Assembly: GCA_949737515.1 (NCBI GenBank)
Contig: CATJCP010000191.1
Coordinates: 1-64,000, forward strand
Length of the DNA: 64,000 nucleotides
Origin: an uncultured Oscillospiraceae bacterium
GTDB lineage: Bacteria; Bacillota; Clostridia; Oscillospirales; Ruminococcaceae
Direction of reading: 5' to 3'
Under the pieces are notes generated by a model, which saw nothing but the letters and a program-made list of their open reading frames with translations, was not told the DNA's origin and ran no database searches. This document shows positions 1-8,793 of the stretch, piece by piece (within the stretch, counting starts at the first letter, position 1; every line of letters starts with the position of its first letter). The translations under genes and the position numbers were made by a program.

Positions 1-1500
1 GACAGCTGCGCCTATAAAATCCAGCAGCTTGTGCCGTCCGCGCGGATCGTCACCGCACATGGCAAAATGAACGAGGAACAGCGGTTCGGCGTGGCCCACA
101 AGGAGCGTTTGAAGGAGATGAAGCACAATGTGGACGTCCTCACCCTTTCCGCCACCCCCATCCCCCGGACCCTGAACATGGCCATGTCCGGCGTGCGGGA
201 TATGTCGGTCATTGAGGAGGCCCCTGCCAACCGCCATCCGGTTCAGACCTACGTGCTGGAACACGACTGGGGGATCCTGGCTGAGGCCATCCGCAGGGAG
301 CTGCGCCGGGGCGGGCAGGTGTTCTATCTCCACAACAACATCGCCACCCTGGAACGGTGCGCCAGCCAGATCGCCGGGCTGGTCCCTGACGCCAGAATCG
401 TCATTGCCCATGGGCGGATGGCGGAGGAGCAGCTTTCCAACACCTGGAAGATGCTCATGGACCACGAGGTGGATATCCTGGTCTGCACCACCATCATCGA
501 AACCGGGGTGGATGTGGCCAACTGCAACACCCTCATTGTGGAAAACGCCGACCACATGGGCCTTTCCCAACTCTACCAGCTCCGGGGACGGGTGGGCCGG
601 TCCAACCGCCGCGCCTTTGCCTATCTCACCTTCCAGCAGGGCAAGGAGATTTCGGAGATCTCTGCCAAGCGGCTGGCCGCCATCCGGGAATTTACCTCCT
701 TTGGCTCCGGCTTCCGCATCGCCATGCGGGATCTGGAGATCCGGGGGGCCGGGAACATCCTAGGGGCGCAGCAGCACGGGCACATGGAGTCGGTGGGATA
801 TGACATGTACGTGAAGATGCTCTCCGAAGCCGTCCAGGAGCAGAAAGGGGAAAAACCTGTTTCCTCCATTGAGGCGGAATGCCTCATCGACGTCCGGGTG
901 GGGGCCCATATCCCGGAATCCTACATCGGCAGCCTGTCCAACCGGATCGATATCTACAAAAAAATCGCGGGCATCCGCAACGAGGCCGACGCCATGGACG
1001 TTACCGACGAGCTGATCGACCGGTTTGGGGAGCCGCCCAAGGCGGTGAAGGGGCTGATCGACGTGGCCCTGATCCGGAACCTGGCCATCCAAATGGACAT
1101 TTACGAAATTTCCCAGGGGGAGGAACGGATCACATTCTATACCCACAGCCTGGACATGAACCGCATTGGGGCTCTGTCGGCCAAATACCCCGGCAGGGTT
1201 TCCGCCGGGGCGGTGGATAAGGCCTGCATTTACCTGGCCCTGGAGCGTTCGGAAACCATCCTGGAGCTGCTACGGGAGGCCCTGGTGTGTATGAAAGAGG
1301 CCCAGGACCGGATGGAGCAGGGGGAAGCCGGAGAGCAGGGGGAAGCCCCCCAGACGCCCCGCCGCGCCAAGCCTGTGGAGAAAAAAGCCACCTCCGCCAT
1401 GGAACGCGCCCTGGAAATGCAGAAGGCCATGACGGCCCAGAAACGCGCCTCAGCCCAACAGGCCGCCCAAAGGCAGGCCCGTACACCCCGGAAGGGATAA
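1..1500 (+). CDS. mfd: Transcription-repair coupling factor Mfd, C-terminal part (5'-partial)
   Basis: Mfd is a cytoplasmic SF2 translocase that removes stalled RNA polymerase from DNA lesions and recruits UvrA. The window holds the end of the gene, open from base 1. Visible are the helicase motif LTLSATPIPRTL, the second RecA-like domain with CTTIIETGVD and LYQLRGRVGRS (motif VI), then the C-terminal TRCF regulatory domain around residues 290-400 and a basic, Ala/Gln-rich tail. The first ~25 residues are odd: ARIVTAHGKMNEEQ resembles the segment ARIVIAHGRMAEEQ found again near residue 130, yet it is joined directly to RFGVAHKERLKE, which normally follows the Walker B region. Motifs I-II are therefore absent from the visible sequence. 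Family assignment is certain; integrity of the 5' edge is doubtful. Confidence 0.93.
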   Translation, partial: DSCAYKIQQLVPSARIVTAHGKMNEEQRFGVAHKERLKEMKHNVDVLTLSATPIPRTLNMAMSGVRDMSVIEEAPANRHPVQTYVLEHDWGILAEAIRRELRRGGQVFYLHNNIATLERCASQIAGLVPDARIVIAHGRMAEEQLSNTWKMLMDHEVDILVCTTIIETGVDVANCNTLIVENADHMGLSQLYQLRGRVGRSNRRAFAYLTFQQGKEISEISAKRLAAIREFTSFGSGFRIAMRDLEIRGAGNILGAQQHGHMESVGYDMYVKMLSEAVQEQKGEKPVSSIEAECLIDVRVGAHIPESYIGSLSNRIDIYKKIAGIRNEADAMDVTDELIDRFGEPPKAVKGLIDVALIRNLAIQMDIYEISQGEERITFYTHSLDMNRIGALSAKYPGRVSAGAVDKACIYLALERSETILELLREALVCMKEAQDRMEQGEAGEQGEAPQTPRRAKPVEKKATSAMERALEMQKAMTAQKRASAQQAAQRQARTPRKG

Positions 1501-1525
1501 AGCTTCCATAATTCCGCGCCAACGC

Positions 1526-1569
1526 AAAAGGCCGGAGAGTTCCCTGGGCTGGGACCTCTCCGGCCTTTT
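1526..1569. terminator. Bidirectional intrinsic terminator between mfd and the S9 peptidase
   Basis: A 14-bp perfect stem, AAAAGGCCGGAGAG paired with CTCTCCGGCCTTTT, lies between two convergent genes. It has A and T runs on both sides, so it can serve both transcripts. Confidence 0.88.
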
Positions 1570-1589
1570 CTATTGCGGCAGAACGCCCT

Positions 1590-3593
1590 TTATTTCAGGT
1601 AATGATCCATCCAGGCGGTGATCTCCGCCAGCCTCTTTTCCCGGTTGTCAGGCTTGCCGGACCGGGATAGCTCATGGTTTTCCCCGTGGAACAGCACCAT
1701 CCTGGAGTCCACCCCGTGGACTTTCAGGGCCGAGAAGATCTGGTACCCCTCCACGTCCGGGCAGCGGTGATCCTGGTCGGAGTGAATGACTAGGGTGGGG
1801 GTCTTCGCCTTGTCGAGATACTTCAGCGGAGAGTGGAACCACAGCTTTTCCGGATTGTCCCAGTTGTCGGCCGCCTGCTGGTCCGGCCCGAAGAAGTAGC
1901 CGATATCGCTGACATAGTTAAAGGCCAGCCAGTTGGCAATGGAGCGCTGGGTTGCCGCAGCGGCAAACCGCTGGGTGTGGCCGATGATCCAGTTGGTCAT
2001 AAACCCGCCGTAGCTCCCGCCGGTCACGCCCACCTTTGCCGGGTCGATGGCGGGATACTGCTCCAGCATCTTGTCGGTAAACATCATGATATCGTCGTAG
2101 TCGATGGTCCCGTACTTGCCCCGGACATCGGCAAATTCGTTGCCCTTGCCGTCGCCGCCCCGGGGGTTGCAGAACAGCACAAAGTACCCTTCGCTGGACC
2201 AGTACTGCATCTCGTGGAAGTACAGGTCCCCAAACAGGCTCTTGGGCCCGCCGTGAATGTCCAGGATGGCCGGATACCTTTTGCTGGGATCGTAATCCCT
2301 GGGCAGCAGCACCCATCCATCAATGGAAACGCCGTCCCCATCCACAAAGGGATGGTACTGGGGCGCGGCGATCTCCTTGCGGTTGAAGAAATCCTCATTA
2401 AAGGCGGAGAGCCTTGTTCTGCTCTTATCCCGGATGGCATAGACCTCTTGAAGCCGGTTCTCATAGAATCCCACCGCCAGAATGCCCTCCTCTGAAAGGG
2501 CGAACATATCCACGCAGCCGTCGTCAGTGGAGAGCAGCTCAATCTTCCCGGAATTCAAGTCCATCCGGTACAGGTTCCCGCAGAAATCCACAACAGAGGT
2601 AAAGTAGAGGAAATCCCCCTTTACCTGGAAGGAGGTCCCGCCGCCCAGACGGCAGTCCGAACCAACGGTGCTTCCCACAGAGTGGTCATATTCCGCCAGC
2701 TGGGAAACCTCCCCGGTTTTCAGGTCGCAGAGATAGAAGAAGGGATTCTCGTTGTTGCCGTACCGCTGGCAGAGGGAGGCGGCAAAGACAGCCTTTCCGT
2801 CCTTCCAGAAGTCAAAGGATCCCATCCGGTAAACGTCCTTGGTGACCGTCTTGGTCTCCCCGCTCTCAATGGAGTAAAGGTACAGGCCGTTTTTCATGGG
2901 CATCAGGCTGTCGTATTCCTTGGCGGTGTAGGCGATATATTTTCCGCAGGGGGAGGGATGGGAGACCGCCACATCCGCCATAGGCGCACTGACGCGGGTC
3001 AGCTTGTTCTGGGCGGAATCGTAGAGGTAGAGCTGGTGGCGGAGCTTATTGGTAAAGTGCCTGCCGTTGCTCCAATAGGGAAGCTCGTCGATGATCTGCC
3101 AGGCTTCGTGCTCCTTTTTGTACTGCCCCAGCAGCTTCTCCTTCTCCTCATCGGTCTTGCCGGAAAGGTCGGGGCGGTTGGTATCGACAGTTGCGTTGAC
3201 CAGGTAGAGGTTATCCCGATGGGGGATCTTCTCCAGGGAGCCCACCTTCAGGCCGATGGTAAAGGCCTCCTGGGCCTCGCCGCCGTCCAGGGAGAGCTTA
3301 TAATAGGTGGTCAGCTCCTCGCCCTTTTGAATGGCCTTCTGACGGTCCTCATCCCGCTGGGAGGCGAACAGCAGCGTTCGGTTGTCCAGCCAGAGGATGC
3401 CCTTCTCCTTGCCCTGGGAGGTCATTTTGACGAATCCCTGCTCCGGGCGGAAGGCCCAGATGTTGGAGTCATAGCCGTTCTTCTTGTTGGCCTGAGAGAC
3501 GACAAGGGCCGCGTTCTTTCCGTCAGGGGCGTATTTCAGCTCTGACAGGAATCGGTATTCCCGGAAATCGTTTAAAAGCACCTTTTCTTTCAT
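1590..3593 (-). CDS. S9 family serine peptidase (acylaminoacyl peptidase / prolyl oligopeptidase type)
   Basis: This is a 667-residue cytoplasmic peptidase of the S9C type, expected to cleave short peptides or N-acylated residues. The N-terminal two thirds are a WD40/propeller-like region (DPP-like repeats such as SPCGKYIAYTAKEYD), followed by an alpha/beta-hydrolase domain. The nucleophile lies in GVTGGSYGGFMTNW (Ser at about residue 527), the acid probably in HSDQDHRCP, and the His in HGENHELSRSG near the C terminus. No signal peptide is seen. The track ORF begins 13 residues earlier; I chose the ATG at 3593 because AAAGGAG sits 7 nt upstream. It is a stand-alone gene, convergent with mfd and divergent from the sulfatase cluster. 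Confidence 0.92.
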   Translation of the reverse strand: MKEKVLLNDFREYRFLSELKYAPDGKNAALVVSQANKKNGYDSNIWAFRPEQGFVKMTSQGKEKGILWLDNRTLLFASQRDEDRQKAIQKGEELTTYYKLSLDGGEAQEAFTIGLKVGSLEKIPHRDNLYLVNATVDTNRPDLSGKTDEEKEKLLGQYKKEHEAWQIIDELPYWSNGRHFTNKLRHQLYLYDSAQNKLTRVSAPMADVAVSHPSPCGKYIAYTAKEYDSLMPMKNGLYLYSIESGETKTVTKDVYRMGSFDFWKDGKAVFAASLCQRYGNNENPFFYLCDLKTGEVSQLAEYDHSVGSTVGSDCRLGGGTSFQVKGDFLYFTSVVDFCGNLYRMDLNSGKIELLSTDDGCVDMFALSEEGILAVGFYENRLQEVYAIRDKSRTRLSAFNEDFFNRKEIAAPQYHPFVDGDGVSIDGWVLLPRDYDPSKRYPAILDIHGGPKSLFGDLYFHEMQYWSSEGYFVLFCNPRGGDGKGNEFADVRGKYGTIDYDDIMMFTDKMLEQYPAIDPAKVGVTGGSYGGFMTNWIIGHTQRFAAAATQRSIANWLAFNYVSDIGYFFGPDQQAADNWDNPEKLWFHSPLKYLDKAKTPTLVIHSDQDHRCPDVEGYQIFSALKVHGVDSRMVLFHGENHELSRSGKPDNREKRLAEITAWMDHYLK

Positions 3594-3698
3594 TGTCTCT
3601 GCTCCTTTGGTGTATTTGGATCGAAAACCCATATGTTTAGTTTAGCACATTTACAGAAAACCGCAAGCAGGAATTAAAAACCCGCCCAAGGATATCGA

Positions 3699-3727
3699 TT
3701 GCTTTCCACCTGTTTCAATGCTATAAT
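3699..3727 (+). promoter_or_regulatory. Sigma-A-like promoter for the sulfatase/esterase genes
   Basis: TTGCTT and TATAAT are separated by 17 bp, 36 bases before the sulfatase start codon. This is the only good promoter-like sequence ahead of the three closely spaced genes. Confidence 0.6.
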
Positions 3728-3762
3728 GATAGAAATTCCAAAACACAAACAGGAGGTGCGTC

Positions 3763-5283
3763 ATGCCCGCTCAAAAACCCAATATCATCTTCCTCATGAC
3801 CGACCAGCAGCGCTGGGACTGTATGGGAAGGTTCAACGCGCAGATCAAGACCCCCGGCATTGATAAGCTAGCCGCCGACGGCGTCATCTTTGACCAGGGG
3901 GTCTGCCAGTGCCCCATGTGCGTCCCCAGCCGCAACTCTATGATGTTCGGTATGTACCCGTCACAGATCGGGGTGCGCACCAATGCGGGAGGCATCTTCG
4001 ATGAAGCCCGTCTCCCTTCTCTCCCCCTTCCTCAGCTGTTAAAGGACAACGGCTACTTTACGGCAGGGTTTGGAAAAACCCACTGGAACAACGGCTTTTT
4101 CACCGACAAGCCCTCCAAGAGGGGCTTTGATGTCAGGGCGGAGGGCCAGTCCAGCAAATCCGCCTGCTACGAATACGGGGCCGTCATGATGGACGACGAG
4201 GGCCAGGATCCAGAGGGCCTGAAGGCCTACGGCGAGGAGGTCCACGGCTGGGGCGGCGGCGAGGAAAACTACCTGGGCTATCTGGGCTGTACCAGCCGGC
4301 TGCCCAAGGAACACCACCGGGACGGCTTTATCTTCAAAAAATGCATGGAATTCCTCAACGGGCCGCTGCCGGAAAACCAGCCCCTGTTCCTATATCTATC
4401 CTTCATCAAACCCCACGCCGGGTTCAACGTCCCGCCGGAGTATGAATCCCAATACCGGCTGGAGGATATCCCAGACCTGGAAACGCCCCCCTGGGAGGAA
4501 GAACCGGACACCCACGTCCGGGCCATGTCCCAGGTGAGTGATGCCCTTCGCCGCTGCCATGAGGAGCTGAAATCCCACTGGAAGGAGCTTACCCCGGAGC
4601 AGCGGAAACGGTCCACCCTCCGCTACTGGGCCAACTGCACCTTCCTGGACGACTTTATCGGCCAGGCGGTGGAAAAAATGCGGGAACGGGGCCTGCTGGA
4701 CAACGCCCTGATCATCTTCACCTCCGACCACGGGGATATGATGGGGGAGCGGGACCACCGGTTCAGCAAATACTGCCTGTACGACGGGAGCGTCCGCGTC
4801 CCCATGGTGCTTTCCGGAAACCTGATCCCACCGGAGAAAAAAGGGACGGTGGACAGCCGTCCGGCGGAGCTGGTGGACTGGATCCCCACCATCTGCGACG
4901 CGGCGGGAATCGCCCCTGATCCCCGTCTTCCGGGGCTGAGCCTGCTGTCCGAAAGGGTCCGGAAAGGCGCTTTCAGTGAATTCCACGGCGGCGGCCCGGA
5001 GGATCCCCAGCCTGCCCCCTCCTGGATGTGGCGGAACAAGGACTATAAGCTGATCCTCTTCCGGGAAGGGACGGTTCTGGACGATACCCCCTTAAAGGGA
5101 GAGCTGTACGACCTGCAAAAGGATCCCCACGAATGGTACAACCAGTACTACAACCCCGAATACGCCGCTGTTAGGATGAGCATGATGGAGGAGCTTCTAT
5201 CCCACATCGCCTCCGCCTATGCCAAGGGACCGGCTTTCGGCGACGTCCGCGGCTTAGAGAAGATCACACCAAAAGAGACATAA
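3763..5283 (+). CDS. Cys-type sulfatase (alkaline-phosphatase superfamily)
   Basis: A 506-residue hydrolase expected to remove sulfate (possibly phosphonate) esters. The N-terminal metal site NIIFLMTDQQRWD and the later TSDHGDMMGERDH supply the calcium ligands. The catalytic residue sits in CVPSR (Cys53), the C-x-P-S-R signature that must be converted to formylglycine; in anaerobes that is usually done by the radical-SAM enzyme anSME, which is not in this window. No signal peptide is visible, so it is probably cytoplasmic. AGGAGG lies 6 nt before the ATG. Two esterases follow after 13 and 26 nt, which suggests one transcript acting on a sulfated and acylated substrate. The substrate cannot be read from sequence; a phosphonate monoester hydrolase is the main alternative. 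Confidence 0.92.
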   Translation: MPAQKPNIIFLMTDQQRWDCMGRFNAQIKTPGIDKLAADGVIFDQGVCQCPMCVPSRNSMMFGMYPSQIGVRTNAGGIFDEARLPSLPLPQLLKDNGYFTAGFGKTHWNNGFFTDKPSKRGFDVRAEGQSSKSACYEYGAVMMDDEGQDPEGLKAYGEEVHGWGGGEENYLGYLGCTSRLPKEHHRDGFIFKKCMEFLNGPLPENQPLFLYLSFIKPHAGFNVPPEYESQYRLEDIPDLETPPWEEEPDTHVRAMSQVSDALRRCHEELKSHWKELTPEQRKRSTLRYWANCTFLDDFIGQAVEKMRERGLLDNALIIFTSDHGDMMGERDHRFSKYCLYDGSVRVPMVLSGNLIPPEKKGTVDSRPAELVDWIPTICDAAGIAPDPRLPGLSLLSERVRKGAFSEFHGGGPEDPQPAPSWMWRNKDYKLILFREGTVLDDTPLKGELYDLQKDPHEWYNQYYNPEYAAVRMSMMEELLSHIASAYAKGPAFGDVRGLEKITPKET

Positions 5284-5296
5284 GGAGTGTTTGCAT

Positions 5297-6061
5297 ATGG
5301 CTTTGCTGCATATTCAAATGGAATCCAGGGCCCTGCATATGCCGGTGCCCCTGGACGTAATCCTCCCCCAGGAAGCCGGCGGGGCCTCCCGGCCCTATAA
5401 GGCCCTTTACCTACTCCACGGCTCCGGAGGGTGCCAAAGTGACTGGCTGCTCAATTCCAACCTATACCGGTATGTAAAACACCTGCCCTTGGCGGTGATT
5501 CTGCCGGCGGGGAACAACAGCATGTACGTCGACACCTGCGCTGGACAGGACTACACCGGCTACCTGGCCTGGGAACTCCCCGCCGTCTGCGAGGACTGGT
5601 TCCCCCTCTCCAGGTCCAGGGAGGACCGGTATATCGGCGGCTTCTCCATGGGAGGCTACGGGGCCTTCCACACTGCCATGACCTATCCGGAGCAGTTTTC
5701 CAGGGCAATCTCCCTCTCCGGTGCGGTGGACGGCTCCACCATCTACCACGACGACGAAGACCTCAGCGGGCAGGCCGTAAACTTACTGGGACCGGAATCA
5801 GAATTCTTTGGAGGGCCGAATGACCTGATGGCCCTGGCGGATAAACTGGCGGACCGTTCCCTGGACCAGCTGCCCCGGTTCCTCTCCCTGTGCGGGAACC
5901 AGGACTACCTGTTGGAGGACAACCTGATCTTCAACGAATACATGGAGCGCAGCGGTATCCCGCTGGAGTTTGAAAGCTGGGACGGCAGCCACAACTGGGA
6001 TTTCTGGGATAGCGCCATCTGCCGCGCCCTGGAATGGCTGGAAATCCCCGGACGGATCTGA
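5297..6061 (+). CDS. Esterase of the PF00756 (esterase D / tributyrin esterase) type, copy 1
   Basis: A 254-residue alpha/beta hydrolase without signal peptide. The nucleophile elbow is GFSMGGYGAFH (Ser117), and the C-terminal GSHNWDFWD supplies the His. YLLHGSGGCQSDWL near residue 35 forms the oxyanion-side loop. The family includes bacterial acetyl/feruloyl esterases and S-formylglutathione hydrolase. The ORF track starts at a TTG six bases earlier, but AAGGAG is only 3 nt from that TTG and 9 nt from the ATG at 5297, so I use the ATG. It lies 13 nt after the sulfatase and 26 nt before a second esterase of the same family, which implies joint deacylation of one substrate. Confidence 0.9.
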   Translation: MALLHIQMESRALHMPVPLDVILPQEAGGASRPYKALYLLHGSGGCQSDWLLNSNLYRYVKHLPLAVILPAGNNSMYVDTCAGQDYTGYLAWELPAVCEDWFPLSRSREDRYIGGFSMGGYGAFHTAMTYPEQFSRAISLSGAVDGSTIYHDDEDLSGQAVNLLGPESEFFGGPNDLMALADKLADRSLDQLPRFLSLCGNQDYLLEDNLIFNEYMERSGIPLEFESWDGSHNWDFWDSAICRALEWLEIPGRI

Positions 6062-6087
6062 TTTGAGCCAAAAGGAGTGAATGAATT

Positions 6088-6861
6088 ATGGCTTTTATGG
6101 AAGTTCAGTTTTATTCCGAGGTTCTCCATATGGAAATGGCGGCCTATGTCCTCATGCCCCAACCCAAGGATCCCGATGCCTCCGGAGAACCCTACAAAAC
6201 CCTCTGGCTCTACCACGGCGGCAGCGGCGACCACACCGGCTGGCTGCGGGAATCCCGCATTGAGGCCTACGCCAGGGAGCGGAATATTGCCGTCATCATG
6301 CCGGGCGTCCACAAGTCCTGCTTTATTAACATGAACATAGGGATGCGCTACGGCGATTTTGTGGGCAGGGAACTGGTGGAGATTATGCGGGGCTTCTTCC
6401 CTCGGCTGTCCCACCGCAGGGAGGACAACTTTGTTTCGGGGCTGTCCAACGGCGGTTACGGGTGTATCCATGTGGGGCTGTCCAACCCTGACATATACGG
6501 CGCCATAGGGGCTTTTTCCGCTGGGGACAAGGCGGATTCCGACTTTACCAACCGGCAGCGGGAAAAGGAGATCCTCTTTGGGGATATAGACCTGCACCAA
6601 AGCCCCTACTGCCTGAAATATGTGGGAAAAAAGCTGATGGAAAGCGGCCAGACCCCTCCGGTGGTATACCACGCCTGCGGGGCAAAGGACCCATGGCTGG
6701 CGCAGAACAACCTGATGCGGGACTTCTTTACCTCCTTCCCAGGAGACCCGTTCCATTACCACTACGACCTTCTGGAGGGATATGGACATCAGTGGGAGTT
6801 CTGGGATTTAGAGATCCAGAAGTTCCTGGATTATATGGGCGTCACGGCAAAGGAAAGATAA
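6088..6861 (+). CDS. Esterase of the PF00756 type, copy 2
   Basis: A 257-residue alpha/beta hydrolase paralogous to the preceding gene. The elbow is GLSNGGYGCIHVG (Ser120), with YHGGSGDHTGWLRES upstream and GYGHQWEFWD carrying the C-terminal His. AAAGGAG is placed 10 nt before the ATG. The two esterases differ considerably outside the motifs, so they are likely specialised rather than a recent duplication. A strong terminator follows, which makes this the last gene of the sulfatase-esterase unit. The substrate is unknown. Confidence 0.9.
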   Translation: MAFMEVQFYSEVLHMEMAAYVLMPQPKDPDASGEPYKTLWLYHGGSGDHTGWLRESRIEAYARERNIAVIMPGVHKSCFINMNIGMRYGDFVGRELVEIMRGFFPRLSHRREDNFVSGLSNGGYGCIHVGLSNPDIYGAIGAFSAGDKADSDFTNRQREKEILFGDIDLHQSPYCLKYVGKKLMESGQTPPVVYHACGAKDPWLAQNNLMRDFFTSFPGDPFHYHYDLLEGYGHQWEFWDLEIQKFLDYMGVTAKER

Positions 6862-6884
6862 CGGCGCTTTGAAACTGCAATCAT

Positions 6885-6915
6885 AAAGGACGCGCCGGAA
6901 ACAGCGCGTCCTTTT
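6885..6915. terminator. Intrinsic terminator after the esterase pair
   Basis: AAAGGACGCGC pairs with GCGCGTCCTTT (11 bp) around an 8-base loop and is followed by TTTT. It lies between convergent genes and has an A/T-rich flank on both sides, so it may also end the AraC-VOC transcript. Confidence 0.88.
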
Positions 6916-6958
6916 GCCCTTGAGCCCAAAACACATGCTGACGGATGTAGAGGCGCTG

Positions 6959-7750
6959 TCAAATCAGCTGGAAAAACCGGATGATACTGCCGTCCACGGT
7001 TGTCACCTGGCATTCCCTTGCGCCCCAGGGCTGCTCCTTAATTTCTCCGATCTTTTTCCAGCCGTTTCCCTTTACAAAGGCGCACAGGTTTTCAATGTCA
7101 TCCACCTGGATAAAGGCCGCTGTCCGTTGCTCCGGTTTTCCGTAAAACATATGCAGCCCGTTAAAGGGGATTTGAGCCAGGTTCTTTACTTCCCCCGGCA
7201 GGAATGTCGCGCAGCCGTACGTTCCCACACCGTTTTCATTTCTCTCATCTATCCCGGCATACCACCCCAAAACATCCTCAAACCACTTTGCGGTTTGGTC
7301 CATATCCAGGGTGTAGTACACCGCACCGTTTTCCTTGACAGAATATCCCCGTTTTTTCATTCTATCGAGCATTTGATTACCTCCTAAAATAGATTGGACT
7401 GAGATTTTGGGAATCGAACGGAGGGATCCCTTTTGGCTGCGCGCCGCCATTGGGGACAGGCCGTGGAAACGGGCAAAGGCACGGGAAAAGCTTTCCGGGG
7501 ATTCGTACCCGTATTTCAGGGCAATATCGATAATTTTAGCGTTCGATTGTTCTACCTCATCCCCCGCCAGGGTCAGCCGGCGGCTGCGGATATACTCCCC
7601 AAGGGAAACCCCGCACACCATGGAAAACAGGCGCTGAAAGTGATAGGCCGACAGATATGCCTGAGCTCCTATCTCCTTCGCGTCCAGCTCCTCCCCAAGG
7701 TGTTCTTCGATAAAATCAACGGCCTTTTGCATTCCCTTTACCATATCCAT
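6959..7750 (-). CDS. AraC-family regulator fused to a VOC (glyoxalase-fold) domain
   Basis: The N-terminal ~105 residues are a two-helix-turn-helix AraC/XylS DNA-binding domain (AYLSAYHFQRLFSMVCGVS, then YGYESPESFSRAFARFHGLSP). From about residue 135 a VOC fold follows (AVYYTLDMDQTAKWFEDVLGWY ... FIQVDDIENLCAF), a domain often used to bind small molecules or antibiotics. This is therefore probably a one-component sensor. AraC domains usually lie at the C terminus; here the order is reversed, as in Rob/SoxS-like GyrI fusions. The start is uncertain: GGGGGAG precedes ATGs at 7750 and 7744, while the track start at 7768 lacks an SD. A TATACT -10 element lies just upstream. It may control the neighbouring esterase/sulfatase genes, but no operator evidence supports this. 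Confidence 0.85.
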   Translation of the reverse strand: MDMVKGMQKAVDFIEEHLGEELDAKEIGAQAYLSAYHFQRLFSMVCGVSLGEYIRSRRLTLAGDEVEQSNAKIIDIALKYGYESPESFSRAFARFHGLSPMAARSQKGSLRSIPKISVQSILGGNQMLDRMKKRGYSVKENGAVYYTLDMDQTAKWFEDVLGWYAGIDERNENGVGTYGCATFLPGEVKNLAQIPFNGLHMFYGKPEQRTAAFIQVDDIENLCAFVKGNGWKKIGEIKEQPWGARECQVTTVDGSIIRFFQLI

Positions 7751-8793
7751 TCGCTCCCCCCTGTCCAATCATAGTATAGCATGTTCCGGCCATACCCGCA
7801 TGATATTTTCTGCCCTCCCCGGCTAAGAACGCTTTTGGAAGAGTATCTGCGCCATTGTGAAGTCTCGCCAGGCGTTAGCCTAGCGTCAGCCTGCCTTTAT
7901 CGAGCAAAGGTATCTTTATAAAAAATAATAACGGCCTGATCCAAAATGTTTACTGCATTTTGAATCAGGCCGTTATCTATTTTCTGGCGCTTCTATACGA
8001 TTACACCCTTTCTTATGTCAAGCAAGTCTACATACCCTTTTCTATATGATAAAGTCATGCATTACAAGAACATTTATCAAATGCCATGTTTCCCTGCTTA
8101 CGTTTGGCATTCAGCTTCTGCAAAACACATCTGTCCAGCCAGCCGCGGCCTTCTATTCTTTGGCACTTTATTTTTCGTATGGCGTTATCTTCCTTCTCCA
8201 GCGGTTCCTCTCTCCCTCGCTGTACGCGGGAATTGTTTCAGAACTGCCGCCGGGATTTAATTTTATGGCTTTTCCGATACGCTTCTGCCGAAAATGCTGC
8301 CTATGCTTTACAGGAGTTAATGTCAGGGTTAGTGTGCGTATGAGGTGAGGATAAATGTTCCCCTTCTGTTTTTACCTTTCCAAACCTGGGAATCTTTTTA
8401 GAAAAAATGACTGGAGGAATTTGGCTTCTTGATCCGGCTCTTGCTGAATCGTCTTTTCCTTCCGCCTGCGTTCATGCCTGATTGTTTTCCCCTGCAATGG
8501 TATCAGCTCCTTGTCAAATATTGACACATTGGATATGCTCCATCTTACATTCATTGCAGACACGCTTTGAACTGCGGGTTCTCTTTTCCTTGAAAAACTC
8601 TCCTCAATATGGAACTGCTCTGGGGAAACTCTCACTCATTAGGTCATCGGGTATCACCTCTCCTTTCTGTGGTTTTATAATACCACACTCTCCCCGAAAA
8701 CGCAATAGGTTTTTGATAAAATCGGCATTTTATTTCAATTTTGTTTGAAACTTATATATAATATATACAATAAAATACAACTAGATCCTGCTA
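7751..8793. other. Gene-poor stretch, probably decayed sequence
   Basis: About one kilobase with no convincing gene. It contains an orphan terminator hairpin (7931-7973), protein-like fragments in different + frames (for example FLSPSLYAGIVSELPPGF around 8190-8260 and NAAYALQELMSGL around 8290-8340), and a minus-strand ORF (8635 to 8372) whose good AAAGGAGAGGTGAT SD leads into ATG-ACC-TAA-TGA before a GTG restart. I recognise none of these. The pattern suggests the remains of deleted or frameshifted genes. Confidence 0.4.
7931..7973. terminator. Orphan terminator-like hairpin
   Basis: ACGGCCTGATCCAAAATG faces CATTTTGAATCAGGCCGT (18 bp, one mismatch) around a 7-base loop, flanked by AATAATA and TATCTATTTT. 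No gene ends near it on either strand, which suggests that the gene it served has been lost. Confidence 0.65.

Noticed and set aside
7927-7980. Riboswitch for the AraC gene
   Set aside because: It is a simple hairpin of terminator type on the far side of the AraC promoter, with no aptamer-like sequence.
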